Assembly (NCBI GenBank): GCA_000621905.1
Contig: JHXB01000010.1
Span: 50,140-114,139 of the forward strand
Direction: 5' to 3'
Source of the DNA: Lachnospiraceae bacterium NC2004
GTDB taxonomy: Bacteria > Bacillota > Clostridia > Lachnospirales > Lachnospiraceae
Length of the DNA: 64,000 nucleotides
Part shown: positions 43,931 to 53,833 of the stretch, piece after piece
Layout of the letters: the number at the start of each line of letters is the position of its first letter
How positions within the stretch are numbered: the first letter of the stretch is position 1
Notes under the pieces: generated by a model
Database searches by the model: none
Seen by the model: only the letters and a program-made list of their open reading frames with translations
What the model was told of the DNA's origin: nothing
Made by a program: the position numbers and the translations under genes

Positions 43931-46404
43931 TATGCATCTAATGTTGTCTTGATTAATTCTTCAAGCTTTCTAGGAACTATCGGCTTAGATACATATCCCA
44001 TAAAGCCTTCATTTTCATACATTGCCGCAGCACCTGCGAAATTGTTGGCGGTCAGTGCGTAGACAGGAGTGTCGGCGTTCATTGAGCTGTCACCTAACTT
44101 CCTAATCTCGTGCAGAGTCTGAATACCATCCATATCCGGCATCATATGATCAAGGAAAATGATGTCGAATTTCTCTTTCTTAATAAGTTCCAGACATTCA
44201 AAACCGCTTAGTGCAGTGGTTATGTTGATTTTGGTCTTCTTAAGAAGTCCGGCAAATACTTTCAAGTTCATCTCGTTGTCATCAACTACAAGTAACTTAG
44301 CGTCAGGTGCGACAAATGTAGACGTGTATTTATATTCAGCCGGATCCCTCTTTATGCGGACACTGATATCTCCGATAGGTGTGCTGTCAATAATCTTTTG
44401 GTCAAGGTCAAAATAGAACTTCGAACCTTTGCCGTATTCACTCTCAACCTTAAGCTCACTTCCCATCATATTGAGGAGTTTGATGGTTATGTTCATGCCG
44501 AGACCTGTTCCCTCGATGTTACGATTCTTATTCTCGTCTAGTCTCTGGAATGCGGTAAACAGCTTAGGAATATCTTCCTTCTTGATTCCGATACCGGTAT
44601 CTATAATCTCACAGTGTACACTAGCGATATCCTGATTAATCTTGGCGGATATCTTTATTGTGATTGAACCGGTGTGAGTGTACTTGACAGCATTTGACAA
44701 GATATTCGTAAGAATCTGCCTGATACGAATATCGTCTCCGTATAATTTAGAAGGTAGATTCTCGTCTATATCAGTTATAAATTTAAGCTTCTTCTCCTTG
44801 GCACGCGTTGAAATCATTGTAGCCATGTCGCGAACCATACTGATGACTTCGTATTCTTCAGGAACCAAATCCATCTTGCCGGACTCAATCTTGGAGATAT
44901 CGAGAATATCGTTAATCAGGGAATGTAAGGTGTTGCCGGCACTCTGGATATCGAGTGCGTATTCCTTGGTTGCATCTTCGTTGGTCTCGCGAAGAATCAT
45001 CTCGTTCATTCCTAGAATGGCGTTAATCGGAGTCCTGATCTCGTGAGACATGCTGGATAGGAACATCGATTTAGCCTGGTTAGCCATCTCGGCATCGTGA
45101 AGTGCTTCCTCTAAGTCGGTTGTAATCGCGTTAAGGAAACTGGTCATTCTGTGCGCAAGAGGTATAGGCTCGAAAGCGTCATAAATCCCCATGATTGACT
45201 TAGGGATCTCTTCTTTGACAAATGCAGGATTGACATCGCCCTCCCTGAATCCTATTGCGATAAGAGCACTGTTGAACTCGCCACCCTTACCGCCTAATCT
45301 AAATATCTCAGAATTACCATGCATATGTGCGAGGTTAGGTGCGACTTTTCTGTAGCATGAAACCTCTCTGTCCTCATCGCTCTTTAAGAAAAGCTTTCTG
45401 TTGATACATACAACAAGGAACATAGCCTCAGGAGTAAAATCTTGAAATGATATGCTGTCTTCCTCGACTTCGTTGAGTATTCTCCATAGAGAACCGTAGG
45501 TGAATTGAATCCTGTCTCCCTCGTTAACGGTACATCCAAAAGCAATCCCGCCATTATCTGTGCTTGACATAGGAAACCTGGTTAGAGTTGAGTCACCGGA
45601 TTCGACGATTACAGGGAATTCGCAAATGTTAAAAAGGCTAATGTTAGGTCTGCTTAGACCCAAGTACTTGGTATATATGTCGGCCGCAGGCTCGTTGTCG
45701 ATTGTTTCAACGGTAAGTTGATCTGAAGTTTTAGTTACTTCCATGGACTTTCCGATTGGGGTCCATCCAAAGTTGTGATGAGCGTCGATATGAAGATCTT
45801 TACCGTAAAATACAATGGTAAATATATAGTCAGAAACAAATAAATCTTCATAAAATAACATTTTGGAATTAATAGGCGGGGGTACTCTAAAGTCTGATCC
45901 CGCTGAGGAACCGAAGAATGGAACATCAAGGTAGCCTTCTTCAGCGTATTTTAGAATAGTGCCTATATTTTTATCTGTGTTAGACACAAGCATCATGACG
46001 CCTTTGACATCATCGTGCTTGCGCATGTCTTCGTTAATCATTGAGCCTATTTGGGCTTCGTCATGCTTAGAGATATCGTATCCGTAGACTGAGAAATCTG
46101 AGCTGTCAAAGAATAACGTGCTGATAACTGAGTGGTTAGGTAAACTATCAATAGGCGTTGTAGCGCCCATATTGTCTATAAAATCCCAATCAAAGTGTGT
46201 TAAACCGATAACTTCAGCTTTAGGAAGAATGGTATTAATGTATGCTCTCTTTCTGAAAGATTCTTCCCTGTCCCAGTTCTGGTCAAATATGATGACAAGT
46301 ATCCTTTTGGAAGTATTGTAGGCATCAAGATTCCTAAGCTCATTTATAGCATTTTCAAAACTTCCGTCACTAAAATCGCTTATATGAAAAGATCTCTGAA
46401 TCAT
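43930..46404 (-). CDS. Soluble hybrid histidine kinase with FIST sensor
   Basis: 824 aa, no membrane segments. FIST_N and FIST_C sensory domains occupy about 1-390 (FFGSSAGSDFRVPPP, GWTPIGKSMEVTKT, CINRKLFL). FIST domains are thought to bind small molecules such as amino acids. HisKA follows with His455 in [12 protein letters not shown], then HATPase_c (NILSNAVKYT, DTGIGIKKED, GTGLGMNI) and a receiver with Asp near 751 in IIFLDHMMPD. The kinase part matches the neighbouring dCACHE kinase nearly residue for residue in the HisKA region, pointing to a shared origin with exchanged sensors. Partners are unknown. Confidence 0.94.
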   Translation of the reverse strand: MIQRSFHISDFSDGSFENAINELRNLDAYNTSKRILVIIFDQNWDREESFRKRAYINTILPKAEVIGLTHFDWDFIDNMGATTPIDSLPNHSVISTLFFDSSDFSVYGYDISKHDEAQIGSMINEDMRKHDDVKGVMMLVSNTDKNIGTILKYAEEGYLDVPFFGSSAGSDFRVPPPINSKMLFYEDLFVSDYIFTIVFYGKDLHIDAHHNFGWTPIGKSMEVTKTSDQLTVETIDNEPAADIYTKYLGLSRPNISLFNICEFPVIVESGDSTLTRFPMSSTDNGGIAFGCTVNEGDRIQFTYGSLWRILNEVEEDSISFQDFTPEAMFLVVCINRKLFLKSDEDREVSCYRKVAPNLAHMHGNSEIFRLGGKGGEFNSALIAIGFREGDVNPAFVKEEIPKSIMGIYDAFEPIPLAHRMTSFLNAITTDLEEALHDAEMANQAKSMFLSSMSHEIRTPINAILGMNEMILRETNEDATKEYALDIQSAGNTLHSLINDILDISKIESGKMDLVPEEYEVISMVRDMATMISTRAKEKKLKFITDIDENLPSKLYGDDIRIRQILTNILSNAVKYTHTGSITIKISAKINQDIASVHCEIIDTGIGIKKEDIPKLFTAFQRLDENKNRNIEGTGLGMNITIKLLNMMGSELKVESEYGKGSKFYFDLDQKIIDSTPIGDISVRIKRDPAEYKYTSTFVAPDAKLLVVDDNEMNLKVFAGLLKKTKINITTALSGFECLELIKKEKFDIIFLDHMMPDMDGIQTLHEIRKLGDSSMNADTPVYALTANNFAGAAAMYENEGFMGYVSKPIVPRKLEELIKTTLDA

Positions 46405-46489
46405 AGGCGGTACTCCTTGTTTTTAGCACTATATATACTCTTTATATAATACCATAACAGCAGGAAAATTATCAATAACATATTACCCC

Positions 46490-46583
46490 TGTCATTCTGA
46501 GCGAAGCGAAGAATCTTAAAGATCCTTCGTCGCTACGCTCCTCAGGATGACAAAGAGGGATGACAAGGAGGGATGACAAAGAG
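46490..46583. repeat. Complete dispersed inverted-repeat element with 13-bp tandem tail
   Basis: The most complete copy in the window: TGTCATTCTGAGCGAAGCG...CTCAGGATGACA (46490-46552) folds into one long imperfect hairpin. It is followed by three 13-bp tandem units GGATGACAAAGAG (46545, 46558, 46571), which repeat its right end. Confidence 0.8.
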
Positions 46584-46673
46584 GGGGGATGGTGTTGTAA
46601 AAATGAAATAAATAGTGTATACTTATTCGTGTTGGTTTTATCCACATAATCTAATGTTTAGGAGGATATAAAA

Positions 46674-47072
46674 ATGGCTTGTTTTTTAGTTTCTACTGCA
46701 GAGGCAATTGCTGTTACAGCTGCCAAGAAAGTAGTTGAGAAGAAAGAAGATACTAAGACAGTTGATGCTGTTGAGGTTGAGACAGTTCATCATACACCAT
46801 TGTCGACCAAGCTTGGGTGGCTGTGCAAGATGCTTTGGGGTGGCGCTTTTCTTTTGCTTATTGAGCATATGTGGCACGGAGAGGTAGTTCCTTATTTTCC
46901 GTTCCTAACGGCGATGAATTCTAAGGAAGACACGATAGAGATGCTAAAAGAGATGGCGACGGTCGGAGTTTCTATGGCAGTACTTGTTACAGCTTTCTGG
47001 GGACTTATCTGTTTGGCTGTTCATGTTAAAGAATCTAAGAAGTCTTCAGACTCTTCTAAAGAGACTTTATAA
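46674..47072 (+). CDS. Small two-TM membrane protein, unknown
   Basis: 132 aa, not recognised. An Ala/Val/Lys-rich, charged N-terminal region (about 1-45) precedes a membrane segment around 48-65 (LCKMLWGGAFLLLIEHMW) and a second around 95-115 (VGVSMAVLVTAFWGLICLAV), with a Lys/Ser-rich tail. AGGAGG SD. Followed 16 bp later by another small membrane protein, so the two probably form a complex or at least a co-expressed pair. Confidence 0.72.
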   Translation: MACFLVSTAEAIAVTAAKKVVEKKEDTKTVDAVEVETVHHTPLSTKLGWLCKMLWGGAFLLLIEHMWHGEVVPYFPFLTAMNSKEDTIEMLKEMATVGVSMAVLVTAFWGLICLAVHVKESKKSSDSSKETL

Positions 47073-47088
47073 TCGGGAGGTATATAAT

Positions 47089-47376
47089 ATGTGTTTAATT
47101 CTTACAGCGGTTGCTGCAGCAATAAGCGCAGTATTATGGTTTACTGTATTTCATGATGAGAAATATAATTTTCAGTTTTTAACTCTTATGTATTTGGGAG
47201 CTACATTGATGTGGAGTGTTGATGGTATCTTCTCTGTTATTGAGGGTGAAGGTTTCTTCGACCTTTCAGTTGATGATGCTAAGCTCGGTGTTTTAGTGGT
47301 AATATTAGGAGTAGTGCTTTGGGCAGTTACACTTATCGTAAGAAATGTTAAAACCAAAAGCGTTAAAGCATTATAA
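47089..47376 (+). CDS. Small three-TM membrane protein, unknown
   Basis: 95 aa with hydrophobic segments at about 2-18 (LILTAVAAAISAVLWFTV), 28-48 (FLTLMYLGATLMWSVDGIF) and 65-85 (LGVLVVILGVVLWAVTLIV), and a basic tail. The start is ATG at 47089 with GGGAGG in front; the frame is open upstream but has no SD there. Pairs with the preceding small membrane gene. Function unknown. Confidence 0.75.
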   Translation: MCLILTAVAAAISAVLWFTVFHDEKYNFQFLTLMYLGATLMWSVDGIFSVIEGEGFFDLSVDDAKLGVLVVILGVVLWAVTLIVRNVKTKSVKAL

Positions 47377-47387
47377 ATACAAGAGAT

Positions 47388-47411
47388 AATCCGGCGCGAT
47401 TGCGCCGGATT
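47388..47411. terminator. Bidirectional terminator
   Basis: The perfect 10-bp stem AATCCGGCGC-gatt-GCGCCGGATT lies between convergent genes. Confidence 0.88.
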
Positions 47412-47414
47412 TTG

Positions 47415-50279
47415 TTATTTCTTTATTCCTTTTGCCTGTGGTTGGTCTTTAGCATTGATGGCTTGTAACTTGTTCTTCACCTTCTGAACGTTAAAGCCAT
47501 CTTCAAAATTAAGAATAAACTTGCGTTGTTTACCAATTAGGGCTTGTCTTTCTTCTTCGGTTAACTCTGTCATAAATGCTTTGAACTGAGGTGTTTTAAG
47601 TATGCGCTCTGTCGCTTTAGTGATTCTTCTCATACTTTCAGGTTTATCAAATACAACATCTTTTTCGAACTTGCCGTCATCATCACATTCATTTCTGAGT
47701 GCGATTATAAATGCATAATCTCTGCTTGAGCCACGATTAAACTCAATTCTGCTTCTTACATCATCCAAGCATTTTGAAGCGCTCGACTCGAAATGCATGA
47801 AACTTTCCGGTGCAACGTAGTCTGAACTGCCCGGTTTATTAACCACACCTCTTGCTTTGTTTACTTCGTAACACAGATATTCAAATTCATCACTTGGCAT
47901 GACATGGTGTAAAAATGTCATGAATTGCTGGAATCTGATATTACCAAAATCACGATGTCTGGTTGTCATTTTGTCCTTAAGATATTCTTTGACTGTATCA
48001 GCTGCCTGCATTAATCTTTCGGAATCTGTTATTCCTTTTGAGTAAACATCCATAACTGCGTTGTAAGCTGCTTCGTATCGGTCACTGTTCTTGGATCTTT
48101 TTATAATGCCAAAATTGGTATAGGTTCCAGTTTCGGTATAATCCAAAAAGCTAACAACGGATCCTAATACGCCACTGGTATATTCTTTATATGAATCATA
48201 GCCCGGAAGATGATATCTGTAATCCTTATCATCTTTATTTTTGAATTCATCCTTAAGACCTTTTATCACTTTGTTCAAATCGCGCTTTTTAGCAAGTTCT
48301 AAGTCGTTACCATTTGACACAAGTCTTATAAAGAGTCTGTCTGATTCAATCTTTTTGGCGAGAGTGTGAATCTCCTCAGAGGTTACTCTTGGATGCTGAT
48401 CGCCAGCCTTTACTTTCTCTGCTCTTAACTCATTCATGGCAATAATCTTAGCAAGCGCATCTCTTCTGACATCTACTCTTACTCTCTCCGGATTTCTGCT
48501 GATTCTGTCCCAATATTTATTGAGATTTCTGTTGAACTCGGCATCGTTGGCTACAGAGTTGTCGACTCCGTTGTTATTAATCTCATCATTGCCTTTAAGT
48601 ATCTCGTAAGCCGCATCCTCAACATCCATCTCTTCTTCGTCATCATCAATCTCGATCTTGATATCATCGTTGTTAATCTTATTATCTTTCTTCTTGTTAT
48701 TGACGTTAATGATGATGTCGTCTTCATGTATCTTGTTAAGATTTCTGTTGCTTCTTGTGTCTATAATATTATCATTATCAATGTTATCTTCGTTATTGTC
48801 TATCTTAATGTCTTCGTTAATCTTGATGTCTTCTTCAATGATATCAAGCGCCTTCTTAGGTACTTCTTTTCTAATCTTCTTAGGAGCTATATCCTTCTTA
48901 AGACTCGGATCTTTGATAAAATGAATCTTATTAGGGTAGTAATTATTAATCGCCCCGATTCCAACTTTGGTAATATCAATTCCTGTGATAGCTTTGCCCT
49001 TAAGGTCAGAATTCTCAATGCTGTCTGTCATGTCGATTGAATGCTTTGTGCTTAAAGCCTTGCCGTTCGTCTGGGCTGCTGTAGGTGGTAATTCACTTAC
49101 ATTAGGGTAAGAGTCAACGTTATCAAATACAACATTGCCATCCGGATCAGTACCGACAAGTCCGACATGTTCTTCATTTAAGTCGGCTTCAACCTCTTCA
49201 GCATCTTCAAAATTAGGGATTCTGTCAGGTTCATGAATCCACTCAATTCTTATACCTTTGCCGGGTACAAATTTCATATCGTCATCCATCTGACGGTTTA
49301 AACCGTCGTCTAAGAGAGTCTCAATGTTCATCTTCTGAGTACTTCTCTCGGCGTCGTCTCTCTTACGCTGCTTTTCACGCTCTTCGCGATTCTTCTGTGA
49401 TCCGCCAATATGGAAGTCACGCTGAGGTGCAAATTTAGTCAGGTCTTCGTATCTGATTGTTTTGCCGTCAGCGGATATACCTGTTATTACTATATATTTG
49501 TCGGCACACCATACTGCAAGTGGAGAGTGATCCTCATTTAAAGCTTTCCTGATTGTGTCAACCAGGGTAGATTTAACGCTCTCTCTGTAGCAATAATGGA
49601 GGGCGTTGATATCATTTTCATTAGGTGCCTTGCCGTCTACTAAAATCTTGGAAGTGTCTAATGGATCAAGCGTCAACTGGTTCATTGTTGAGTTAGGAAG
49701 TACCTCTGTCAATAAACCTGCCATATCAAATATACTGTTCTGGCTGTCGCTGTTCATCTTGTATGAAGCGTCGCTGTTGATTAACGCGTCACCGCCCTGT
49801 TCAGGTCTCCAGGCACGAATATCCTCCTGATTGAGAAGTATGCCTCGGCTCTGTAATAAAAGCGAATATGCCAAAGACCAGTCTCCGTTTTTAGTGTTTA
49901 GTCTGTGGCGAGGCTTAATATTGTTGAGACCGATTGTGTTCGTCTTTAGGTCGAGATCGACATTGTATGTCGGAGAACTCTCTCCGTTACCGATCCTTGA
50001 TAATCCTTTCTCTCTGGCTTCTCTGATTGCCATTGCAGAATGGATTCTTACCTCCATATATGCTTTCTCTTCTTTATTGAGAGTCTTCTTATTGTCCTGA
50101 TAGAATTTATTAAGGGTTTCTAAATTGCCGGTATTGATAATCTCTTCCGTCAATCCACCCTTTCTTAAGATAGGAATCATAACCGTTTGGCGTTTCTTCT
50201 CTTTGGTCTCTGGATTCGTAACCATCTTGGTTGTCTTCTTGAATTTGATAAATGTTTCGTCCCCTTTGTACTTTGGCAT
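47415..50279 (-). CDS. Large unknown protein with papain-like region lacking catalytic residues
   Basis: 954 aa, no signal peptide or TM. Residues about 110-275 resemble a papain/C39-like fold: GDWSLAYSLLLQSRG (about 133) at the place of the usual Cys-Trp helix, and AVWCADKYIVITGI (about 258) at the place of the His strand. Asp and Lys stand where Cys and His would be, so it is probably not a protease. An Asn/Asp/Glu/Lys low-complexity linker covers about 473-561. The C-terminal 390 residues are helical and contain a segment (LAKKIESDRLFIRLVSNGND) like one in the 547-aa protein at 57208. SD GGAGGG. Divergent from the 1073-aa gene. Function unknown. Confidence 0.65.
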   Translation of the reverse strand: MPKYKGDETFIKFKKTTKMVTNPETKEKKRQTVMIPILRKGGLTEEIINTGNLETLNKFYQDNKKTLNKEEKAYMEVRIHSAMAIREAREKGLSRIGNGESSPTYNVDLDLKTNTIGLNNIKPRHRLNTKNGDWSLAYSLLLQSRGILLNQEDIRAWRPEQGGDALINSDASYKMNSDSQNSIFDMAGLLTEVLPNSTMNQLTLDPLDTSKILVDGKAPNENDINALHYCYRESVKSTLVDTIRKALNEDHSPLAVWCADKYIVITGISADGKTIRYEDLTKFAPQRDFHIGGSQKNREEREKQRKRDDAERSTQKMNIETLLDDGLNRQMDDDMKFVPGKGIRIEWIHEPDRIPNFEDAEEVEADLNEEHVGLVGTDPDGNVVFDNVDSYPNVSELPPTAAQTNGKALSTKHSIDMTDSIENSDLKGKAITGIDITKVGIGAINNYYPNKIHFIKDPSLKKDIAPKKIRKEVPKKALDIIEEDIKINEDIKIDNNEDNIDNDNIIDTRSNRNLNKIHEDDIIINVNNKKKDNKINNDDIKIEIDDDEEEMDVEDAAYEILKGNDEINNNGVDNSVANDAEFNRNLNKYWDRISRNPERVRVDVRRDALAKIIAMNELRAEKVKAGDQHPRVTSEEIHTLAKKIESDRLFIRLVSNGNDLELAKKRDLNKVIKGLKDEFKNKDDKDYRYHLPGYDSYKEYTSGVLGSVVSFLDYTETGTYTNFGIIKRSKNSDRYEAAYNAVMDVYSKGITDSERLMQAADTVKEYLKDKMTTRHRDFGNIRFQQFMTFLHHVMPSDEFEYLCYEVNKARGVVNKPGSSDYVAPESFMHFESSASKCLDDVRSRIEFNRGSSRDYAFIIALRNECDDDGKFEKDVVFDKPESMRRITKATERILKTPQFKAFMTELTEEERQALIGKQRKFILNFEDGFNVQKVKNKLQAINAKDQPQAKGIKK

Positions 50280-50510
50280 ATCTATCCCTCCTATTAAGTC
50301 GGTGCTGACATTTGCTGTTAAAGATTATTATATCACACACCGCAATTTATCTATAATTTTTTTTATTATTATAGTCTACATTTGACAACAAAAGCGTAAC
50401 AAGTTGAATTGTTTCATTTTCTATTAATTTTATTTTGATTATGTTATACTTTTGTTATACATGTGGTTGTATAATGGCGGTATAAATCGTATTTAGAGGA
50501 GGTTATTTTT

Positions 50511-53500
50511 ATGCCTAATTTAGAAGCAAATGTTTTTGACATTATTTTACAGGATATAAGACAGAAGGGATTTAGTTCATGCCCTGAGTCGGTTGAAGAG
50601 TGTAAGGATATTCTTAGAAAGAAAGCAGACGGCACCATGAAGGTATACCGCCAGAGAGCAGAGGCTTTCTTAAGATTGGTAGCGGATGATATTGTTAAGG
50701 ATAATGATACGGCAAATGCTAACTTTAACCTGCTCGTGAGTCGAGTTATCAATTCTAAAGAGTTGAAGGATGTATTATTTGATTATCTTAAATACGGAAC
50801 TCCGGCTATATATGATGATTATGATTCTACATTTAAGGAAGCATTTGTAGGGGGATTAGGAAAAGGCAAGCAGCTTGATGTTGATGAAATCAAGGATTCT
50901 ATTTCTAACATCAAGGTTATCCTTGAAGAAGAGAAGAAGAATATCGGTGACATCAAGTTAAGAGAAGGTATTGCAGCTGACAATAAGCAGGTTGCAGCGT
51001 TTATACTCACAGGTATCAGATCGTTAGACAGAATTACTCCTGTAGTTGATGAGATTGGTGCGTGTATGGCTCGTAAGATGGACATGAGTATCGATTTTGT
51101 CGGATATCAGGACAGGGTTAATATCATTTTAAGCTTTATCGGTGCGGAGTTAGACGACGATCAGTATAAGAATATGTTGAGTGAGATTCGCCATAATACC
51201 CGTATGCAGACTATTATCGTTGCGGCAGCGAGATATATGGATATGAAGATTCTCAATGACAGGCTTAATGACTTCAAGTACGCATTCTTTGGAGAGTCAA
51301 CCGATATCAATTTCAGTGAGCAGGAGCAGGATTTTGCATTTGCAAGAATTGAGAGTGACCTCATTGCAAGAAAAGCTAAGTTAGAGAAGAAGAGTATCGA
51401 GACTTCAACCAAAGAGTTGGAGATTCTTGCCAACACTCTTAAGATAGGAACAACAGAAGCTGACCCAATGATTGACAGGGTTGTTAACAATATTCAGAAG
51501 CTTGAAAGAATGAGCATAGAGTCTGATAAGTTAGACTACTTTAGACATAATTTCAATCGTGAGCCGGCGGCCAATGAGACTATCGAAGATGCATACACCA
51601 ACAGATTGCAGATTTTCCTTTCAATTGTAGGTGCGCAGCTTAGCGCAGAAGAGTACGATATGTTCGTGCTTTCTTTAAAGACTAACGAAGAGGCGAAATC
51701 ATTTGTCGATTCATGTATCAAATATTGTGATTTCGACGGATTATACAGCAGAAGATTTATGATGCAGGGCTACTTAATCGCAGATTACAAGACTGTGGTT
51801 AAGGGAGTTAGTCCACTTGATGCATATAGGATGGCTAAGAAATACGTCGACAAGATGCAGGAGGAATACGAGGAGAAGCAGAATGCTGTAGTTGAGGGCA
51901 AGACGGGCGTTAATCCTGCCGACGAAGAAGCAATCAATATTGCTGTAAATGAAGAGGACGAGATTGAGTACAATTCTGACGAGTACTATAACTACGATGA
52001 TGATGACGAGGGTGATGATGCCAACGAGATAGAGGAAGCCAATGTTCAGCGTAACGTTCAGAGCAAGAAGGAGCAGGAGAAGAATCTCGGAGACCAGATA
52101 TTAAGCCAGGCGATTATTATCAACAACCAGAAGAGTGCTGAGCAGATTGAAGAGGGAGTTGATATTGGAGCTGCATTTATTATCGGTGGAGTATTCTTTG
52201 CAGGAATTGCGCTTCTTAACAGTCACATGAATGTAGTTAAGGCAGGACTTATTGAGACTCAGTCCAACAAAGCTGCCAATTTCGGTAACGACCTTATGTA
52301 TGACATGCCTGTCAGCGGATCAACTACATACCGCAATATGACCGCTGCTTTAAACAAGGTCATAAGAGGAACCGAGCTATTTAAATATGATGATAAGGAT
52401 GTCAATCTTACTCTTAAAGAGCTGTATAAGAGCCTTAATGATTTGAAGGCTGCTGCTACCGAGTATTATAAGAGTCATACCGGACTTAGAGGATTGTTTA
52501 AGGGCTATTCCGATGATGGTAAGAAGCGTATTGCACTTGCCAAGGACATTATGGAGGGTACCGACAAAGAGATTAACAGAATTAAAGATTATGCTAAAGC
52601 CTCAGGTATAAGTCTTGGTAATGAGCCTGATGCCATGAGTATCAGAGGTCAGTGGATCAATTTCAAGAATAATCACGAGGGTGTAACTGACGAGCACATC
52701 AAGCCGGATTCAACATTAGACGATGATGTAAGAGCAGAGATTAACGATTGGAATAAGAATATAGAGATTAAAGAACAGGCAAGGGAGAAGGTTAAGGGTA
52801 TCAGCAGTATCTTAATGCTTGAAGAGAGAATGGATATGCTTGGACTCGGAGTACTTCAGGTAAGCCCGGTAACAATGGCTAAGCGTTATGTTACCAACGA
52901 ATATCTTGATATGATCAGGATGGCAGGAACAGCCGGTTCAGCATTAACTGTTGAGGACATTCAGAGTGACATTCTTTCAAGTGACTTCGCGGATGTATTT
53001 TACAATAAAGTGCTTGACCTTTCCAACAATAAGGAGTTTTCAGATCTTGTAAGTAAAGATCCTAACAGCGCGCTTAAGAAGTGGAAGGCTAAGAATAAGA
53101 GTACCTTAGACACTGAATTTGAAGGACGCGTTCAGGGCAATGAGGAATATCAGGAACTTGCCGCTAAGGAGCCTAATGAAGCCAAAAACAAGTGGACAAT
53201 TGCCGAGCACCGTATCGAGGTGTGCAAGAGAGAGTGGAGCAAAGAGAATGCCAAGATTGATGAAATCAGAGCCAAGGTTGCAGATCCTAAGTCTCCGTTT
53301 AAGTTACAGTTTGGTGAGGATGCCAACGTTAACAAGAAGATCAAGATTGATCGTAAGGCATACTCAACCGAGGTTGCCAATACTCTAGGAAGAGTGCTTA
53401 CTATGAGCTACCTTAAAGATACATACGAGGCTAACCCTAACAATGCGATGAAACTTGTTCTTGATCCTAAGCAGCTTAAGAAGATTCAGACTTTCTTTAC

Positions 53501-53732
53501 CGAAGGAATCAAGAGGGATTTCTTGAACGGTCATGTTAATATCGATAAGCTTAATGATAAGCTCGATAATTTTGAGGCGTTTAAGAAGCAGTCACTTAAG
53601 TACATTCAGGAGGGAATGGAGAGAGAGGCGAGAGCCAAGGCTCCTAAACCACCTAAGAAGGTTGAGAAGAAAGACCCTCTTAAACCTGAGAATGTTATGG
53701 TATTAAAACCGAATAGCGATTTTCCTAATTAG
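50511..53732 (+). CDS. Large unknown helical protein (1073 aa)
   Basis: Not recognised. It is mostly alpha-helical and highly charged, with no N-terminal signal. A strongly acidic, Tyr/Asp-rich stretch lies at about 465-520 (YNYDDDDEGDDANEIEE). A single hydrophobic segment GAAFIIGGVFFAGIALL near 553-570 could insert in a membrane or be buried. The C-terminal part has a repeat-like motif (LSNNKEFSDLVSKDPNSALK) echoed in the neighbouring 954-aa and 547-aa proteins, and a Pro/Lys-rich tail (PKPPKKVEKK). Good SD (AGAGGAGG); ends at a terminator. It is transcribed away from the 954-aa gene, with which it may act. Confidence 0.65.
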   Translation: MPNLEANVFDIILQDIRQKGFSSCPESVEECKDILRKKADGTMKVYRQRAEAFLRLVADDIVKDNDTANANFNLLVSRVINSKELKDVLFDYLKYGTPAIYDDYDSTFKEAFVGGLGKGKQLDVDEIKDSISNIKVILEEEKKNIGDIKLREGIAADNKQVAAFILTGIRSLDRITPVVDEIGACMARKMDMSIDFVGYQDRVNIILSFIGAELDDDQYKNMLSEIRHNTRMQTIIVAAARYMDMKILNDRLNDFKYAFFGESTDINFSEQEQDFAFARIESDLIARKAKLEKKSIETSTKELEILANTLKIGTTEADPMIDRVVNNIQKLERMSIESDKLDYFRHNFNREPAANETIEDAYTNRLQIFLSIVGAQLSAEEYDMFVLSLKTNEEAKSFVDSCIKYCDFDGLYSRRFMMQGYLIADYKTVVKGVSPLDAYRMAKKYVDKMQEEYEEKQNAVVEGKTGVNPADEEAINIAVNEEDEIEYNSDEYYNYDDDDEGDDANEIEEANVQRNVQSKKEQEKNLGDQILSQAIIINNQKSAEQIEEGVDIGAAFIIGGVFFAGIALLNSHMNVVKAGLIETQSNKAANFGNDLMYDMPVSGSTTYRNMTAALNKVIRGTELFKYDDKDVNLTLKELYKSLNDLKAAATEYYKSHTGLRGLFKGYSDDGKKRIALAKDIMEGTDKEINRIKDYAKASGISLGNEPDAMSIRGQWINFKNNHEGVTDEHIKPDSTLDDDVRAEINDWNKNIEIKEQAREKVKGISSILMLEERMDMLGLGVLQVSPVTMAKRYVTNEYLDMIRMAGTAGSALTVEDIQSDILSSDFADVFYNKVLDLSNNKEFSDLVSKDPNSALKKWKAKNKSTLDTEFEGRVQGNEEYQELAAKEPNEAKNKWTIAEHRIEVCKREWSKENAKIDEIRAKVADPKSPFKLQFGEDANVNKKIKIDRKAYSTEVANTLGRVLTMSYLKDTYEANPNNAMKLVLDPKQLKKIQTFFTEGIKRDFLNGHVNIDKLNDKLDNFEAFKKQSLKYIQEGMEREARAKAPKPPKKVEKKDPLKPENVMVLKPNSDFPN

Positions 53733-53743
53733 TCAAATGATAG

Positions 53744-53775
53744 CGCCTAAGAGCAATGCTCTTGGGCGTTTTTTT
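53744..53775 (+). terminator. Intrinsic terminator
   Basis: An 11-bp stem CGCCTAAGAGC-aat-GCTCTTGGGCG is followed by a T-run, just after the 1073-aa gene. Confidence 0.92.
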
Positions 53776-53833
53776 GGTGTTGGTGGCGATTATATGTTAT
53801 ACTATACAAATCATATTTAAGGAGTGATTATTT

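Noticed and set aside
48658..48924. 88-aa Leu/Ser-rich frame opposite the low-complexity linker of the 954-aa gene
   Set aside because: Mirror image of Asp/Asn/Lys codons; no SD.
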